Numbered from the stretch's first letter, positions 33,307 through 42,414 are shown. The stretch: 64,000 nt of DNA from Brucella anthropi_A (GCF_046630315.1 NZ_LQBD01000007.1:62001-126000); one strand, 5' to 3'. Numbers and translations: made by a program. Notes: a model not told the origin generated them from the letters alone.

Positions 33307-34311
33307 TTAAGCAATATCAAGCACGATCTTGCCAATATGCTTCCCCTCCTCCATGCGCTCATGCGCGCGCCAGGCGTCCTTGAGCGAAAAGATCATGTCC
33401 ATCACCGGCGCAACACGGCGCTGCGCCAGAAGCGGCCAGACCTTCGCCTCCAGTTCTCGCGCGATGCCGGCCTTGAAGTCAACGGCGCGCGGACGCAGCG
33501 TGGAACCGGTATGGGTCAGGCGCTTGGTCATCAACAGCGCGAAATTGGCCGTGGCCTTCGCGCCATTGAGAAACGCGATCTGCACGATGCGTCCGTCCTC
33601 GGCGGCTGCCTTGTAATTGCGTTCGACATAATCACCGCCGACCATGTCGAGAATCACATTGGCGCCTTTGCCCCCGGTCATTTCCCTGACGACCGCGACA
33701 AAATCCTCTTGCCTGTAATTGACGGCGCGATCCGCGCCGAGCTTCACGCAGGCATCGCATTTTTCCTTCGATCCTGCGGTGGCGATCACCGTCGCGCCAA
33801 ATGCCTTTGCAAGCTGGATCGCCGTCGTGCCGATACCGGACGACCCGCCATGAACCAGAAAAACCTCTCCCTTCTTCAGCCCGCCGCGTTCGAACACATT
33901 GTGCCAGACGGTGAAGAAAGTTTCGGGGATCGCCGCCGCCTCGATATAGCCATAGCCGGAAGGCAGCGGCAGCGCATTGGTTTCATGCACGACGGCATAT
34001 TCGGCGTAGCCGCCACCGGCCAGCAGCGCGACCACCTGATCGCCAATCTTGAAGCGCTTGACGCCGCTGCCGACCGCGACGATATCACCGGCAATCTCCA
34101 GCCCTGGAATATCCGACGCGCCGGGCGGCGGCGCATAGTGGCCCTGTCGCTGCAACACATCGGGCCGGTTGACACCGGCCGCACGCACCCGCACCAGAAT
34201 TTCCCCTTCCTTCGGGTCCGGCACCGAGCGCTGCACGGGACGCAGCATATGCGGTCCGCCCGGCTCGGAGATTTCGATCGCGGTCATCCGGGAAGGCAAG
34301 TCGGACATCAT
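33307..34311 (-). CDS. NAD(P)H-quinone oxidoreductase, PIG3-like medium-chain dehydrogenase
   Basis: Starting at the ATG at 34311 (with GGAG upstream; a TTG two codons earlier is less likely) the protein has 334 residues. It is a zinc-free MDR enzyme: MTAIEISEPGGPHMLRPVQR at the start, GVNRPDVLQRQGHYAPPPGASDI, the NADPH loop VHGGSSGIGTTAIQLAKAFG and the C-terminal HTGSTLRPR that marks PIG3/TP53I3-type quinone reductases. It probably reduces quinones or reactive carbonyls. A RIME-like repeat lies just upstream. Confidence 0.88.
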   Translation of the reverse strand: MMSDLPSRMTAIEISEPGGPHMLRPVQRSVPDPKEGEILVRVRAAGVNRPDVLQRQGHYAPPPGASDIPGLEIAGDIVAVGSGVKRFKIGDQVVALLAGGGYAEYAVVHETNALPLPSGYGYIEAAAIPETFFTVWHNVFERGGLKKGEVFLVHGGSSGIGTTAIQLAKAFGATVIATAGSKEKCDACVKLGADRAVNYRQEDFVAVVREMTGGKGANVILDMVGGDYVERNYKAAAEDGRIVQIAFLNGAKATANFALLMTKRLTHTGSTLRPRAVDFKAGIARELEAKVWPLLAQRRVAPVMDMIFSLKDAWRAHERMEEGKHIGKIVLDIA

Positions 34312-34334
34312 GTTCAAGACTCCATTCAGATTTC

Positions 34335-34442
34335 TAGAGCGGTTCCTGTTTTAGCGGAATCGTTGGAACCGCTCTATCTATTTGTTTTTGCCGCATTTCC
34401 GAACGCAAAACCGTTTCACACTTTTGGCTCGAAAATGCTCTA
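34335..34442. repeat. RIME1-like two-palindrome element
   Basis: The unit opens TAGAGCGGTTCC and ends ATGCTCTA. The first palindrome runs agagcggttcc...ggaaccgctct. The second contains gcatttccgaacgcaaaacc and cacacttttgg...aaaatgc. It matches 22744-22846 in order and spacing, and its second half is found again inside the TPP riboswitch (47957-48001). Confidence 0.8.
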
Positions 34443-34585
34443 GCCCCACGCACCGTCGCAGAAATGCCGCATGGCGGATGCAAGACATGGCATTAGGGAA
34501 ATGGTCATCGATTTTCCCGAATATATATGCGACGATTCAAGGTGTTAAATCTTTTCTGAGCCATCATTGACCACGGAGGACGGCT

Positions 34586-34777
34586 ATGAGCGGTTTTGAT
34601 GAGGATGTGGTGAAGCCCCGCAACAGCGTGGCATTGAGCGAGGAGGAACTGTCTCTGCTTTCGGTCACGGAGATCGACCAGCGCATTGCCCTGCTGCAAT
34701 CCGAAATAGAGCGATTGAAGACAGAACGCCTCAAGAAGGGTGACAGCCGCGCTGCGGCGGAAGCATTGTTTCGATGA
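34586..34777 (+). CDS. DUF1192 small protein
   Basis: The 63-residue protein starts MSGFDEDVVKPRNSVALSEEEL; the family signature LSEEELSLLSVTEIDQRIALL is followed by a short coiled coil (LQSEIERLKTERLKKGDSRAA). The ATG follows GGAGGAC. DUF1192 proteins are common in Rhizobiales and function is unknown. The gene stands alone between a RIME element and the MFS gene. Confidence 0.8.
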   Translation: MSGFDEDVVKPRNSVALSEEELSLLSVTEIDQRIALLQSEIERLKTERLKKGDSRAAAEALFR

Positions 34778-34939
34778 GGCAATCCCGGAAATGGAAACCG
34801 GTCGGGAACCATTTCCGGGCAAAATGCTTTGGACTCTGATCGGAATCCGATTTCAAAACCAGCCCCAGCCTTGAGAAGCCTATGGAGGCTTCCGCAAATT
34901 TGGCCATGATCGCGGCCTCCAGATTTCGGGAATGAAATT

Positions 34940-36178
34940 TTGCGTATTTATATCCAGGTTCTGGCCCTTCTCTGCGGCACAGCCTTCCTCCTCATCGCTT
35001 CGGGACTTCATGGCCTTCTGCTGCCGCTGCGCGGTGGCGCGGAGGGCTTTTCGGTCACATCGCTCGGCATGCTCGGCACCACCTGGGCCGGCGGGTTTGT
35101 GGCTGGCTGTCTTTTCGCCCCGCGCCTTGTGCGGCGCGTCGGCCATGTGCGGGCATTTGGCTGTTTTGCGGCGTCGGCGGCGATCATCGCCCTTCTGTCC
35201 GGCATTTTCGTGGATGCAACGATCTGGGTGTTGCTGCGCGCCTTCACCGGTTTTTCCATGGCCGGTGCCTTCATGGTCATCGAAAGCTGGCTGAACGAGC
35301 GCGCGACCAACGAAACGCGCGGCAAGATTTTCGGCATGTATATGATGGTCAATTATGGGGCCACCATGACCGGCCAGATGCTGGTGGCGGCAGGCAATGT
35401 ACGCTCGGACCACCTGTTCATGATCTGCGGCGTGTTTTTCTGCCTGGCCCTTATTCCAACCGCGATCTCCACCGCCGTGAGCCCCAAGCCGCTGACCGAG
35501 GTGCAACTCGATCTCAAGGCGCTCTATCGCAACTCCCCTGCGGCTTTCGTGGGCTGCATCCTGATCGGCATCGCCAATGGTGCCTGGGGGACGCTGGGTG
35601 CTGTTTTCGGGGCAAAGTCAGGCATTTCGACCACCGAAATCGCCGTGATGGTCAGCGTCACCATAGCAGCCGGTGCCCTGATGCAGATTCCGATCGGGCG
35701 CATTTCCGATCTGGTCGACCGGCGTTTCGTGCTGGCAAGCGTAGCGGCGCTGGCGGCCCTGGTCGGGCTCACAGCCTTTCTTCTCGCGCCTTCCAGCGGC
35801 CCCGTCATCATCGCGATGACCGGCTGCTATGGAGCGCTCGCCTATGCGCTTTACCCCGTTGCCGTCGCCCATGCCAATGATCACGCAACATCGGAAAGCT
35901 TTGTGAAAGTATCAAGCGGGCTGCTGCTGCTTTATGGTTTCGGCACCATGCTCGGGCCGCTGCTGGCGGCGGCGGCCATGGATATCTTCTGGCCGTCCGG
36001 CCTCTTCGCCGTCACCATGCTCGCGCATATCTCCATCACCGGCTACGCCCTGTTCCGCTCCCGCAAGCGCGCTTCCGTTCCAAAGGAAGACAAGGATCAG
36101 TTCAAGAGCATGCCTTCCGAACGCGGTGCAACACCCGAAGCGCTGAACCTTGACCCCAGGGCAGAGACGGAAGGATGA
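34940..36178 (+). CDS. MFS transporter (YcaD-type)
   Basis: The 412-residue protein has about twelve transmembrane segments and the MFS pattern, e.g. GTTWAGGFVAGCLFAPRLVRR (motif A region) and GRISDLVDRRFVLASVAALAA in the second half. A stop codon at 34907 limits the start; the only useful initiator is TTG at 34940 (MRIYIQVLALLCG), with GGGA about eight bases upstream, because the ATG at 34932 is out of frame. The C-terminal tail is cytoplasmic and charged. Substrate unknown, with similarity to the YcaD group. Confidence 0.82.
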   Translation: MRIYIQVLALLCGTAFLLIASGLHGLLLPLRGGAEGFSVTSLGMLGTTWAGGFVAGCLFAPRLVRRVGHVRAFGCFAASAAIIALLSGIFVDATIWVLLRAFTGFSMAGAFMVIESWLNERATNETRGKIFGMYMMVNYGATMTGQMLVAAGNVRSDHLFMICGVFFCLALIPTAISTAVSPKPLTEVQLDLKALYRNSPAAFVGCILIGIANGAWGTLGAVFGAKSGISTTEIAVMVSVTIAAGALMQIPIGRISDLVDRRFVLASVAALAALVGLTAFLLAPSSGPVIIAMTGCYGALAYALYPVAVAHANDHATSESFVKVSSGLLLLYGFGTMLGPLLAAAAMDIFWPSGLFAVTMLAHISITGYALFRSRKRASVPKEDKDQFKSMPSERGATPEALNLDPRAETEG

Positions 36179-36408
36179 CGGACGTTGAAAAATAGAGCTG
36201 ATCAAAGAGTTTAATCAATCTGTTTGGCGGCTGAGGCACAGCCGCCAAGACTGCATTCCGGCATCTCACCCGATGCGAACGGCCCTGCCATTCATAAAGC
36301 ATGCCGTAGTCCCGACAAGAACGCGCACGGCTCGTCAAAGCCGTTCGGCCTCCTGTATCGATGGCTTGAGACGCCTTGTCGAACCGCGATCGAAGCGCGG
36401 CTTCCCTG

Positions 36409-36591
36409 TCAGTGACGTGTTACCTGGGATCTCAGTTTTTCAATCTGGTCCTTGAGCATAAGCTTCTTGCGCTTGAGAGATGCAACGTGCAGGTCGTCCA
36501 TCGCCGGTGACGCCATGGCTTCGGAAATTTCCTGCTCCAGAGCGCCATGCTTCTTTTCGAGCGTGGCAAGATGGGACTCGATGGCCATCAT
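36409..36591 (-). CDS. YdcH family (DUF465) small coiled-coil protein
   Basis: The ATG at 36591, preceded by AGGAGATCTG, gives 60 residues. The protein is nearly all helix: HLATLEKKHGALEQEISEA, and the family end LKRKKLMLKDQIEKLRSQ. DUF465 proteins are small, basic coiled coils of unknown function. A second member of the family is transcribed divergently 354 bases away, at 36946-37149. Confidence 0.82.
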   Translation of the reverse strand: MMAIESHLATLEKKHGALEQEISEAMASPAMDDLHVASLKRKKLMLKDQIEKLRSQVTRH

Positions 36592-36945
36592 CAGATCTCC
36601 TTTGGTTGATTTCCCTGGTTTTACGGAACAGCGCGAACCTCGTTTGTCCGTTTGTCCGCCATCCCGCCATTCAACCTGCATGAAACGCCCGGCACACCTC
36701 CTGTATTCCGGGCCAGACACGCAGTCCCGGCTGCCAAGGATGCGGTGTTGTTGTCGCCTTCTACAGCCGCCGTCCATGACAGAACCATGACAGTTTGGCA
36801 CGAGTTGGATGCAAAGTCGATTTTGTCGTGGTAGCATTTTCCTGACGCGAAAAATGTGATAAGGGCTTCGCCGGAAACGGGCTGACGCCGCACCTTTCAT
36901 GGTTTGGCGCGGCCCGTAAAACTATTCAACAGAACGGGGCACCGC
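36592..36945. other. Divergent promoter region between two YdcH-type genes
   Basis: The 354-base gap should hold the promoters of both small genes. I see an 11-base tandem repeat (ccatgacagaa, then ccatgacag) near 36772-36792, no convincing ORF, and no terminator. The two upstream regions show no obvious common operator. Confidence 0.5.
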
Positions 36946-37149
36946 ATGTCCGATCAGGAACAGGCCGAAATCAGATTGGCCGTCGCACGACTGAAACAGG
37001 AACACGCGGATTTCGATGCTGCCATCAACGCCATGATAGCGGTTGGCTGCGACCAATTGCGCGTCCAGCGCATGAAGAAGAAAAAACTCGCAATCAAGGA
37101 CAAGTTGCAGGAGATGGAAGATCGGGTCATCCCCGACATCATCGCCTGA
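36946..37149 (+). CDS. YdcH family (DUF465) protein, second copy
   Basis: The ATG at 36946 gives 67 residues; upstream codons in the same frame lack a ribosome binding site. The sequence EIRLAVARLKQEHADFDAAI followed by QLRVQRMKKKKLAIKDKLQEM is the family pattern, with the KKKKLAIKD block matching KRKKLMLKD of the other copy. Only the helices are conserved between the two, so they are old paralogues rather than a fresh duplication. It precedes purE by 97 bases. Confidence 0.82.
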   Translation: MSDQEQAEIRLAVARLKQEHADFDAAINAMIAVGCDQLRVQRMKKKKLAIKDKLQEMEDRVIPDIIA

Positions 37150-37246
37150 ATGCCCACAATGATCCAGGACAGAGCCGGGGTTCACCCGGCTCTGTCATTT
37201 TCATATCATCCCGAACACATATGAAAGAAGCGGAGCAGGAAGATCA

Positions 37247-37741
37247 ATGAGCGTTACGGCCGATGTCGCCATCATCATGGGAAGCCAGTCCGACTGGGAA
37301 ACCATGCGCCATGCAGCAGACACACTGGAAGCACTCGGCATTTCCTTCGATGCCCGGATCGTTTCCGCGCATCGCACGCCTGATCGGCTCGTTGCCTTTG
37401 CCAAGGGCGCCAAGGCGGAAGGGTTCAAGGTCGTCATCGCAGGCGCGGGCGGCGCGGCCCACCTGCCCGGCATGGCCGCAGCCATGACGCCGCTGCCTGT
37501 CTTCGGCGTCCCGGTCCAGTCCAAGGCGCTTTCGGGCCAGGATTCGCTTCTGTCCATCGTGCAGATGCCAGTCGGCATTCCCGTCGGAACGCTCGCCATC
37601 GGCCGCGCTGGCGCAGTCAATGCCGCCCTCCTCGCCGCAGCCGTTCTGGCGCTTTATGATGAAGCGCTTGCCGCCCGCCTTGACGAGTGGCGCACGGCGC
37701 AAACGGAAAGCGTGGCCGAGCGCCCTTCGAACGAGGCCTGA
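37247..37741 (+). CDS. purE: N5-carboxyaminoimidazole ribonucleotide mutase
   Basis: PurE moves the carboxyl group of N5-CAIR to give CAIR in purine synthesis. The 164 residues contain the class I motifs IIMGSQSDWETM, the active-site SAHRTPDRL with the catalytic histidine, and AGAGGAAHLPGM. The ATG at 37247 follows GGAAGA. The purK start is one base after its TGA, so the two genes form a coupled pair. Identification is secure. Confidence 0.97.
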   Translation: MSVTADVAIIMGSQSDWETMRHAADTLEALGISFDARIVSAHRTPDRLVAFAKGAKAEGFKVVIAGAGGAAHLPGMAAAMTPLPVFGVPVQSKALSGQDSLLSIVQMPVGIPVGTLAIGRAGAVNAALLAAAVLALYDEALAARLDEWRTAQTESVAERPSNEA

Positions 37742-37742
37742 C

Positions 37743-38831
37743 ATGAAAAATTCTCCACTTCGGCCCGGCGCAACCATCGGCATTATCGGCGGCGGCCAGC
37801 TTGGCAGAATGCTTGCCATGGCTGCGGCACGCCTGGGCTTTGAAACCGTAATCCTGGAACCACAGGCCGATTGTCCGGCAGCACAGGTCGCCAATCGCCA
37901 GATTGTGGCCGCCTATGACAATCCGAAGGCGCTCGCAGACCTTGCGGCAGGCTCCGACGTCATCACCTACGAATTCGAGAACGTGCCGGTCAGCGCCGCC
38001 GACAGGCTGGCCGAAACGGCGCTGGTCTTTCCGCCGCCTGCCGCACTCGAAGTTTCGCAGGATCGTTTTACGGAAAAGCAGTTCCTCAACGAAAGCGATA
38101 TCGCGACAGCGCCCTGGCGCCTTGTGGACGACGAAGAAACGCTGATCGCGGCTCTCGGCGCGCTTGGCGCGCGCGGCATCCTCAAGACGCGGCGTCTGGG
38201 CTATGACGGCAAGGGGCAGGTCCGCCTGACATCGCTTGACGAGACGGAAGCCCACAAGGCGCTTCTCGCGATCAATCGCGCCCCTGCAATCCTCGAAGGC
38301 TTCGTCGATTTCGAGCGCGAAGTCTCGGTCATCGCAGCGCGTGACCGCAACGGCACCATCGCGATCTTCGATATTGCCGAAAACGTGCACAAGGACGGCA
38401 TTCTTGCAACGTCGACTGTCCCCGCCGCCATTTCCGATAGCACGGCGGAAGAAGCCCGCAAGGCCGCCACAAAGCTTCTGAACGCGCTTGATTATGTCGG
38501 CGTGCTGGGGCTTGAATTCTTCGTCCTGGCCGATGGCACGCTTCTGGCAAATGAATTCGCCCCGCGCGTCCACAATTCGGGCCACTGGACGGAAGCAGCC
38601 TGCGCCATTTCACAGTTTGAACAGCACATCCGCGCTGTCGCCGGATTGCCCTTGGGCAACACCGACCGGCATTCGGATTGCGTGATGGAAAACCTGATCG
38701 GCAACGATATCGAAAAGGTGCCTGCGATTCTCTCCGAAAAGAACGCAGTGCTGCATCTTTACGGTAAAAAGGAAGCACGTCCGGGCCGCAAGATGGGCCA
38801 TGTGACGCGTATCCACACCCGTACGAAATAG
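37743..38831 (+). CDS. purK: N5-carboxyaminoimidazole ribonucleotide synthase
   Basis: PurK is the ATP-grasp enzyme making N5-CAIR from AIR, bicarbonate and ATP, the partner step of PurE. Starting at the ATG at 37743 it has 362 residues, with IGIIGGGQLGRMLAMAAARLG at the N-terminus, EFENVPVSAADRL, the ATP-grasp strand GILKTRRLGYDGKGQVRL, and NEFAPRVHNSGHWT at the C-terminus. The start is one base behind the purE stop. A hairpin follows. Identification is secure. Confidence 0.97.
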   Translation: MKNSPLRPGATIGIIGGGQLGRMLAMAAARLGFETVILEPQADCPAAQVANRQIVAAYDNPKALADLAAGSDVITYEFENVPVSAADRLAETALVFPPPAALEVSQDRFTEKQFLNESDIATAPWRLVDDEETLIAALGALGARGILKTRRLGYDGKGQVRLTSLDETEAHKALLAINRAPAILEGFVDFEREVSVIAARDRNGTIAIFDIAENVHKDGILATSTVPAAISDSTAEEARKAATKLLNALDYVGVLGLEFFVLADGTLLANEFAPRVHNSGHWTEAACAISQFEQHIRAVAGLPLGNTDRHSDCVMENLIGNDIEKVPAILSEKNAVLHLYGKKEARPGRKMGHVTRIHTRTK

Positions 38832-38836
38832 GGTTT

Positions 38837-38861
38837 ACCGGGAATCCTGTCGATTCCCGGT
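38837..38861 (+). terminator. Hairpin after purK
   Basis: ACCGGGAATC pairs with GATTCCCGGT across a five-base loop, six bases after the stop; no T run is present. Confidence 0.5.
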
Positions 38862-38921
38862 GAATCTTCTGCCGCCTGCCACGAATTTCAACTCCGGCGC
38901 CTTGAATCTGCGGCTCAGGAG

Positions 38922-38950
38922 TTGACATTTGCCTGAAACCTTGTGTATTT
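38922..38950 (+). promoter_or_regulatory. Probable rpmJ promoter
   Basis: TTGACA (38922-38927), a 17-base spacer and TATTTC (38945-38950) form the best sigma70-type match in this gap. It would produce a leader of about 110 bases containing the hairpin at 38992-39013. Confidence 0.45.
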
Positions 38951-38991
38951 CGGCCGACCCTTCGGGCATCTAACAGTGCCTGTAACCAATT

Positions 38992-39013
38992 GGCGCCTCG
39001 GGCGCCTGTTTTT
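38992..39013 (+). terminator. Intrinsic terminator-like hairpin in the rpmJ leader
   Basis: GGCGCC-TCG-GGCGCC followed by TGTTTTT lies between the likely promoter and the rpmJ start, 54 bases before the ATG. It could be an attenuator or end a short leader RNA. Confidence 0.55.
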
Positions 39014-39066
39014 ATGAAGCCCCGCGGCATCTGCACGTCAACGGGCCAACAAGACCGGTGATTGAC

Positions 39067-39192
39067 ATGAAGATCAAGAACTCGCTTAAAGCGCTCAAGG
39101 CCCGTCATCGCGACTGCCAGCTGGTCCGCCGCAAGGGCCGCGTTTATATCATCAATAAGACCGCCCCGCGCTACAAGGCTCGTCAGGGCTAA
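39067..39192 (+). CDS. rpmJ: 50S ribosomal protein L36
   Basis: The 41-residue protein reads MKIKNSLKALKARHRDCQL... and ends YKARQG. Only one cysteine is present, so it is the zinc-independent form of L36. It is too short for ordinary ORF calls but the sequence is unmistakable. It stands alone, preceded by a promoter-like TTGACA-N17-TATTTC and a leader hairpin. Confidence 0.96.
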   Translation: MKIKNSLKALKARHRDCQLVRRKGRVYIINKTAPRYKARQG

Positions 39193-39229
39193 TCTTATTT
39201 CTGATTTTGCATTTGACGTTTCGCTGCGC

Positions 39230-39922
39230 ATGATAAAATCTATGCGCATGCGGAACGTTTTTGCATGTCTCATTTATTTTTCTGTGCTCGCATCGCTTGG
39301 TGCGACGATGCCATCGGCTTTTGCCGAAATGGCGCCCGGCAAAGTGCCGCTTACAGCACCTGTGGCGCCCGTTCAGACCGGCCCGGACAGCGACCAGAAG
39401 CCCGCCCCGGAAAAACCTGCGCCAACCGCGGCGCAGACACCTGAAGAGCGCCTGGACACGCTTTTCGCCGACCTGCGCCGCACGACGGATGAAGCCAAGG
39501 CGCGGCGCATTGCATCACAGATCAATACGCTATGGGCGCAATCCGGCAGCGCCACGGTCGATCTTCTGATGCAATGGGCCAATGCGGCCATGCTTGAGCG
39601 GCGTTATCCGTCGGCAATCGATTTCCTCGACGAGGCCATCGCGCTCGACCCTGAATATGCGGAAGCCTGGAACCGCCGCGCGACGGTCTATTTCCTGCAA
39701 AAAGACTATGCCCACGCCATGTACGACATCAATCGTACGCTGGAGCTGGAACCCCGTCATTATGGCGCCCTGACGGGCATGGCGGCCATCTTGCGCCTGC
39801 GCGGCCTCAAGGAACAGGCACTGAAAGCCTATGAGCAGGCGCTCATCGTCTATCCGATGATGCGCGACGCCCAGAAAAACTTCAATGATCTGGCGGACGA
39901 ACTGACCGACACGCGCACTTAG
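39230..39922 (+). CDS. Exported TPR-repeat protein
   Basis: The ATG at 39230 (or 39242) gives about 230 residues. An N-terminal signal peptide (RNVFACLIYFSVLASLGA) is cleaved near Ala-Glu-Met, followed by a Pro/Ala-rich stretch. From about residue 110 there are two to three tetratricopeptide repeats, e.g. YPSAIDFLDEAIALDPEYAEA, AHAMYDINRTLELEPRHYGA and ALKAYEQALIVYP. It is probably a periplasmic scaffold. It begins 37 bases after rpmJ. Function unknown. Confidence 0.78.
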   Translation: MIKSMRMRNVFACLIYFSVLASLGATMPSAFAEMAPGKVPLTAPVAPVQTGPDSDQKPAPEKPAPTAAQTPEERLDTLFADLRRTTDEAKARRIASQINTLWAQSGSATVDLLMQWANAAMLERRYPSAIDFLDEAIALDPEYAEAWNRRATVYFLQKDYAHAMYDINRTLELEPRHYGALTGMAAILRLRGLKEQALKAYEQALIVYPMMRDAQKNFNDLADELTDTRT

Positions 39923-40076
39923 ATCCTGCTCCAGAAGTCGCCCCTGCGTAGCTGCAAATGACAATTTGTCTGCACTTCAGTGCTCGAAAATCACCAATTT
40001 CGCAGACACATGACGCTTTTTGATTCAGGCTCTTAAAGCAGCCCCCCGCCTCCTCCAATTCATCTTTATCCAAAGC

Positions 40077-40106
40077 AAAAAACGCGCCCGAAGGAGCGCG
40101 TTTTTT
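40077..40106. terminator. Bidirectional terminator
   Basis: AAAAACGCGC-(8-base loop)-GCGCGTTTTTT, about 155 bases after the TPR gene and before the Bru-RS copy, effective on both strands. Confidence 0.75.
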
Positions 40107-40140
40107 GGGATGCCGGGCGCCATGGCTGGATGAGATTCTG

Positions 40141-40249
40141 GCTGTGACGAGTCGAAAATGGTGGGGTTTGAGAACCGGAGCGGAATGTACTTTTGGGTAC
40201 ATGAGCACCGGAAGCGCGAAACAACGCCATTTGCAGGCCGTCACGGCCG
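40141..40249. repeat. Bru-RS-like repeat, short form
   Basis: This copy has the uninterrupted core ggagcggaatgtactttt and gggtacatgagcaccgg, matching the flanks of the 8745-8895 element. Its ends (gtcgaaaatggtg and cgccatttgcaggccg) are partly inverted copies of each other. It sits 14 bases from the pyk stop in the 340-base gap 39923-40262. Confidence 0.7.
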
Positions 40250-40262
40250 GAATATCGCCAGT

Positions 40263-41699
40263 CTAGATGCCTGATTTGCCGTCGGGACCTATATAGGCGA
40301 TGCGGAGCATGTTGGTCGCACCGGGGGTTCCAAAGGGAACACCGGCGGTGATGATGACGCGGTCGCCGGCCTTGCCGAATTCCTCATGGAAGACGATCTC
40401 GCAGGCATGGTTGACCATGTCTTCCAGATCATGCGCATCGGCGGTCACGACGCAATGCAGGCCCCAGACGAGGGACAGCTTGCGCGCGGTATCGACGACC
40501 GGCGAGAGGGCAATGATCGGCGTGCGTGGACGCTCACGGGCGGCACGCAGACCCGTCGTGCCGGAAGCGGTATAAGTGACGATGGCCGAAAGTTTCAGCG
40601 TCTCCGCGATCTGGCGCGCAGCGAGCGAAATGGCGTCGGCGCCTGTCGGCTCAGGCATGGCGCGCTGGGCGTCGATGATGGTCGAATAGGTCGGTTCCTT
40701 TTCCACCTGCTCGGCGATGCGGTTCATGGTAGCGACAGCTTCGACCGGATACTGGCCCGAAGCCGATTCCGCCGAAAGCATGATCGCGTCGGCGCCTTCG
40801 AACACGGCGGTTGCGACATCGGACACTTCGGCGCGGGTCGGGACCGGAGCCGTAATCATCGATTCCAGCATCTGCGTCGCGACAACGACCGGCTTGCCCG
40901 CGCGGCGGGCCTTGCGGGTGATCTGCTTCTGGATGCCCGGAACGCTTTCAAGCGGCATTTCAACGCCGAGATCGCCACGCGCGACCATCAATGCGTCGGA
41001 AAGCTCGATGATTTCATCAAGACGTGTCACAGCCTGCGGCTTCTCGATCTTCGACATCAGACCGACCTTGCCGCGCGAAACCTTGCGCACTTCGGCCAGA
41101 TCTTCCGGGCGCTGGATGAAGGAAAGCGCAACCCAGTCGATTTCTTCCTTCAGCACGGCATCGAGATCGCGGCGATCCTTCTCCGTCAGCGCGCCGACGC
41201 CAAGCGTCGTATCCGGCAGGCTGACGCCCTTGCGGTCCGAAATCCGTGTGCCCGAAATCACCTTGCAGCGGATCGACTTGCCGTCGCTCGCCTCGGCCAC
41301 CAGATGCAGCTTGCCATCATCGATCAGCAGGCGATGGCCCGGCTCGACAGCTTCCAGAATTTCCGGATGCGGAAGATAAACGCGGGTTTCATCCCCCAGC
41401 GCTTCATTATTGTCGAGGGTGAAGGTCTGGCCGGGAACGAGATCGACCTTGCCATCCTTGAACTTGCCGACGCGCAGCTTGGGTCCCTGAAGGTCAGCCA
41501 GGATGCCGATGGGACGGCCCAGTTCCTTTTCCACATTACGAATGCGCTTGACCAGGGTTCGCATCAGATCATGGTCGGCATGACTCATATTGATGCGGAA
41601 CACATCCGCGCCTGCCTCAAACAGCTTGCGGATGACGGCTTCCTCACCCGATGCCGGACCTAGCGTGGCGAGAATCTTGACCTTGCGGTTGCGCTTCAT
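40263..41699 (-). CDS. pyk: Pyruvate kinase
   Basis: The 478-residue enzyme makes pyruvate and ATP from phosphoenolpyruvate. Family blocks are complete: VKILATLGPASGE, FRINMSHADHD, MVARGDLGVEMPLESVPGIQ and the catalytic-region VATQMLESMITAPVPTRAEV. The C-terminal domain follows without insertions. Its ATG overlaps the stop of the DUF1036 gene by three bases (ATGA), so the two form an operon, an arrangement common in Rhizobiales. Identification is secure. Confidence 0.98.
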   Translation of the reverse strand: MKRNRKVKILATLGPASGEEAVIRKLFEAGADVFRINMSHADHDLMRTLVKRIRNVEKELGRPIGILADLQGPKLRVGKFKDGKVDLVPGQTFTLDNNEALGDETRVYLPHPEILEAVEPGHRLLIDDGKLHLVAEASDGKSIRCKVISGTRISDRKGVSLPDTTLGVGALTEKDRRDLDAVLKEEIDWVALSFIQRPEDLAEVRKVSRGKVGLMSKIEKPQAVTRLDEIIELSDALMVARGDLGVEMPLESVPGIQKQITRKARRAGKPVVVATQMLESMITAPVPTRAEVSDVATAVFEGADAIMLSAESASGQYPVEAVATMNRIAEQVEKEPTYSTIIDAQRAMPEPTGADAISLAARQIAETLKLSAIVTYTASGTTGLRAARERPRTPIIALSPVVDTARKLSLVWGLHCVVTADAHDLEDMVNHACEIVFHEEFGKAGDRVIITAGVPFGTPGATNMLRIAYIGPDGKSGI

Positions 41700-42157
41700 T
41701 GACTATTCGTTCCTGTAACGGTGGGGTTTTCTGTCGGCGTTTCATCGGTGAGCTGAACCATCCAGCTCGATTGTTCCCCGGTGTCGTATTCCTGGAAGCC
41801 GTTGCGCTGGAATCCCCGCGCGAAGCAATCCTGGACGCCAGTAATACGGAATTCCTTCTCGGCCACGCACATATTGACCTTGCCCTCCCAGCGTCCGCCG
41901 CCCTGGGCGTCTTCGGCATAGAGGTAATAATAGCGCGAGGTCAGCGGCCCTTCGATCAGGGTCTTGCAACTCGATCCGTCGATGTGCCACCAGCCTTCTG
42001 TCACCCAGCCGGTCTTGGCCCGGTAGCCGATAGCCACACCGACCAGGTTCTGGGTTGCATTGCATACGCGGAAATCCGCACGAGCCTCTATGGATGTCAT
42101 GCCGAGCGCCGTCATCAGCACACCGGCAAACAAGACTAGAGAGAGTGGAAGTCGCAT
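41696..42157 (-). CDS. DUF1036 exported protein upstream of pyk
   Basis: The 153-residue protein has a signal peptide (RLPLSLVLFAGVLMTALGMT, cleaved near ARA) and one DUF1036 domain. It has the pattern FRVCNATQNLVGVAIGYRA, GWWHIDGSSCKTLIEGPL and YYLYAEDAQGGG, including four cysteines that may form disulfides. It is periplasmic. Function unknown; its conserved overlap with pyk hints at co-expression only. Confidence 0.82.
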   Translation of the reverse strand: MRLPLSLVLFAGVLMTALGMTSIEARADFRVCNATQNLVGVAIGYRAKTGWVTEGWWHIDGSSCKTLIEGPLTSRYYYLYAEDAQGGGRWEGKVNMCVAEKEFRITGVQDCFARGFQRNGFQEYDTGEQSSWMVQLTDETPTENPTVTGTNSQ

Positions 42158-42414
42158 ACGCAGAACCCCTTCAGCCCGCTATCGGGTTTATCGAACAACT
42201 TGTATTGCGCAGGAAAATCCCATCGCCGGGAAATCCCTTTTCGGGTTGCTCTCTTTTCGGCAGTTTCGCCTTTGATGTCAACGCAATCCCGTTGAGAACA
42301 ACCCCATTGACCCAAGAATGATCGTTGCAATCCGGGCTTTCTCGTGACAGACCTGAAACAGCTTCCCGCACAACGCAGAAATAATCCCCTAATTTAGTCT
42401 CGGGATTCCGCCCC

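Noticed and set aside
40386..41663. 425-residue plus-strand open frame opposite pyk
   Set aside because: Antisense shadow of pyk.
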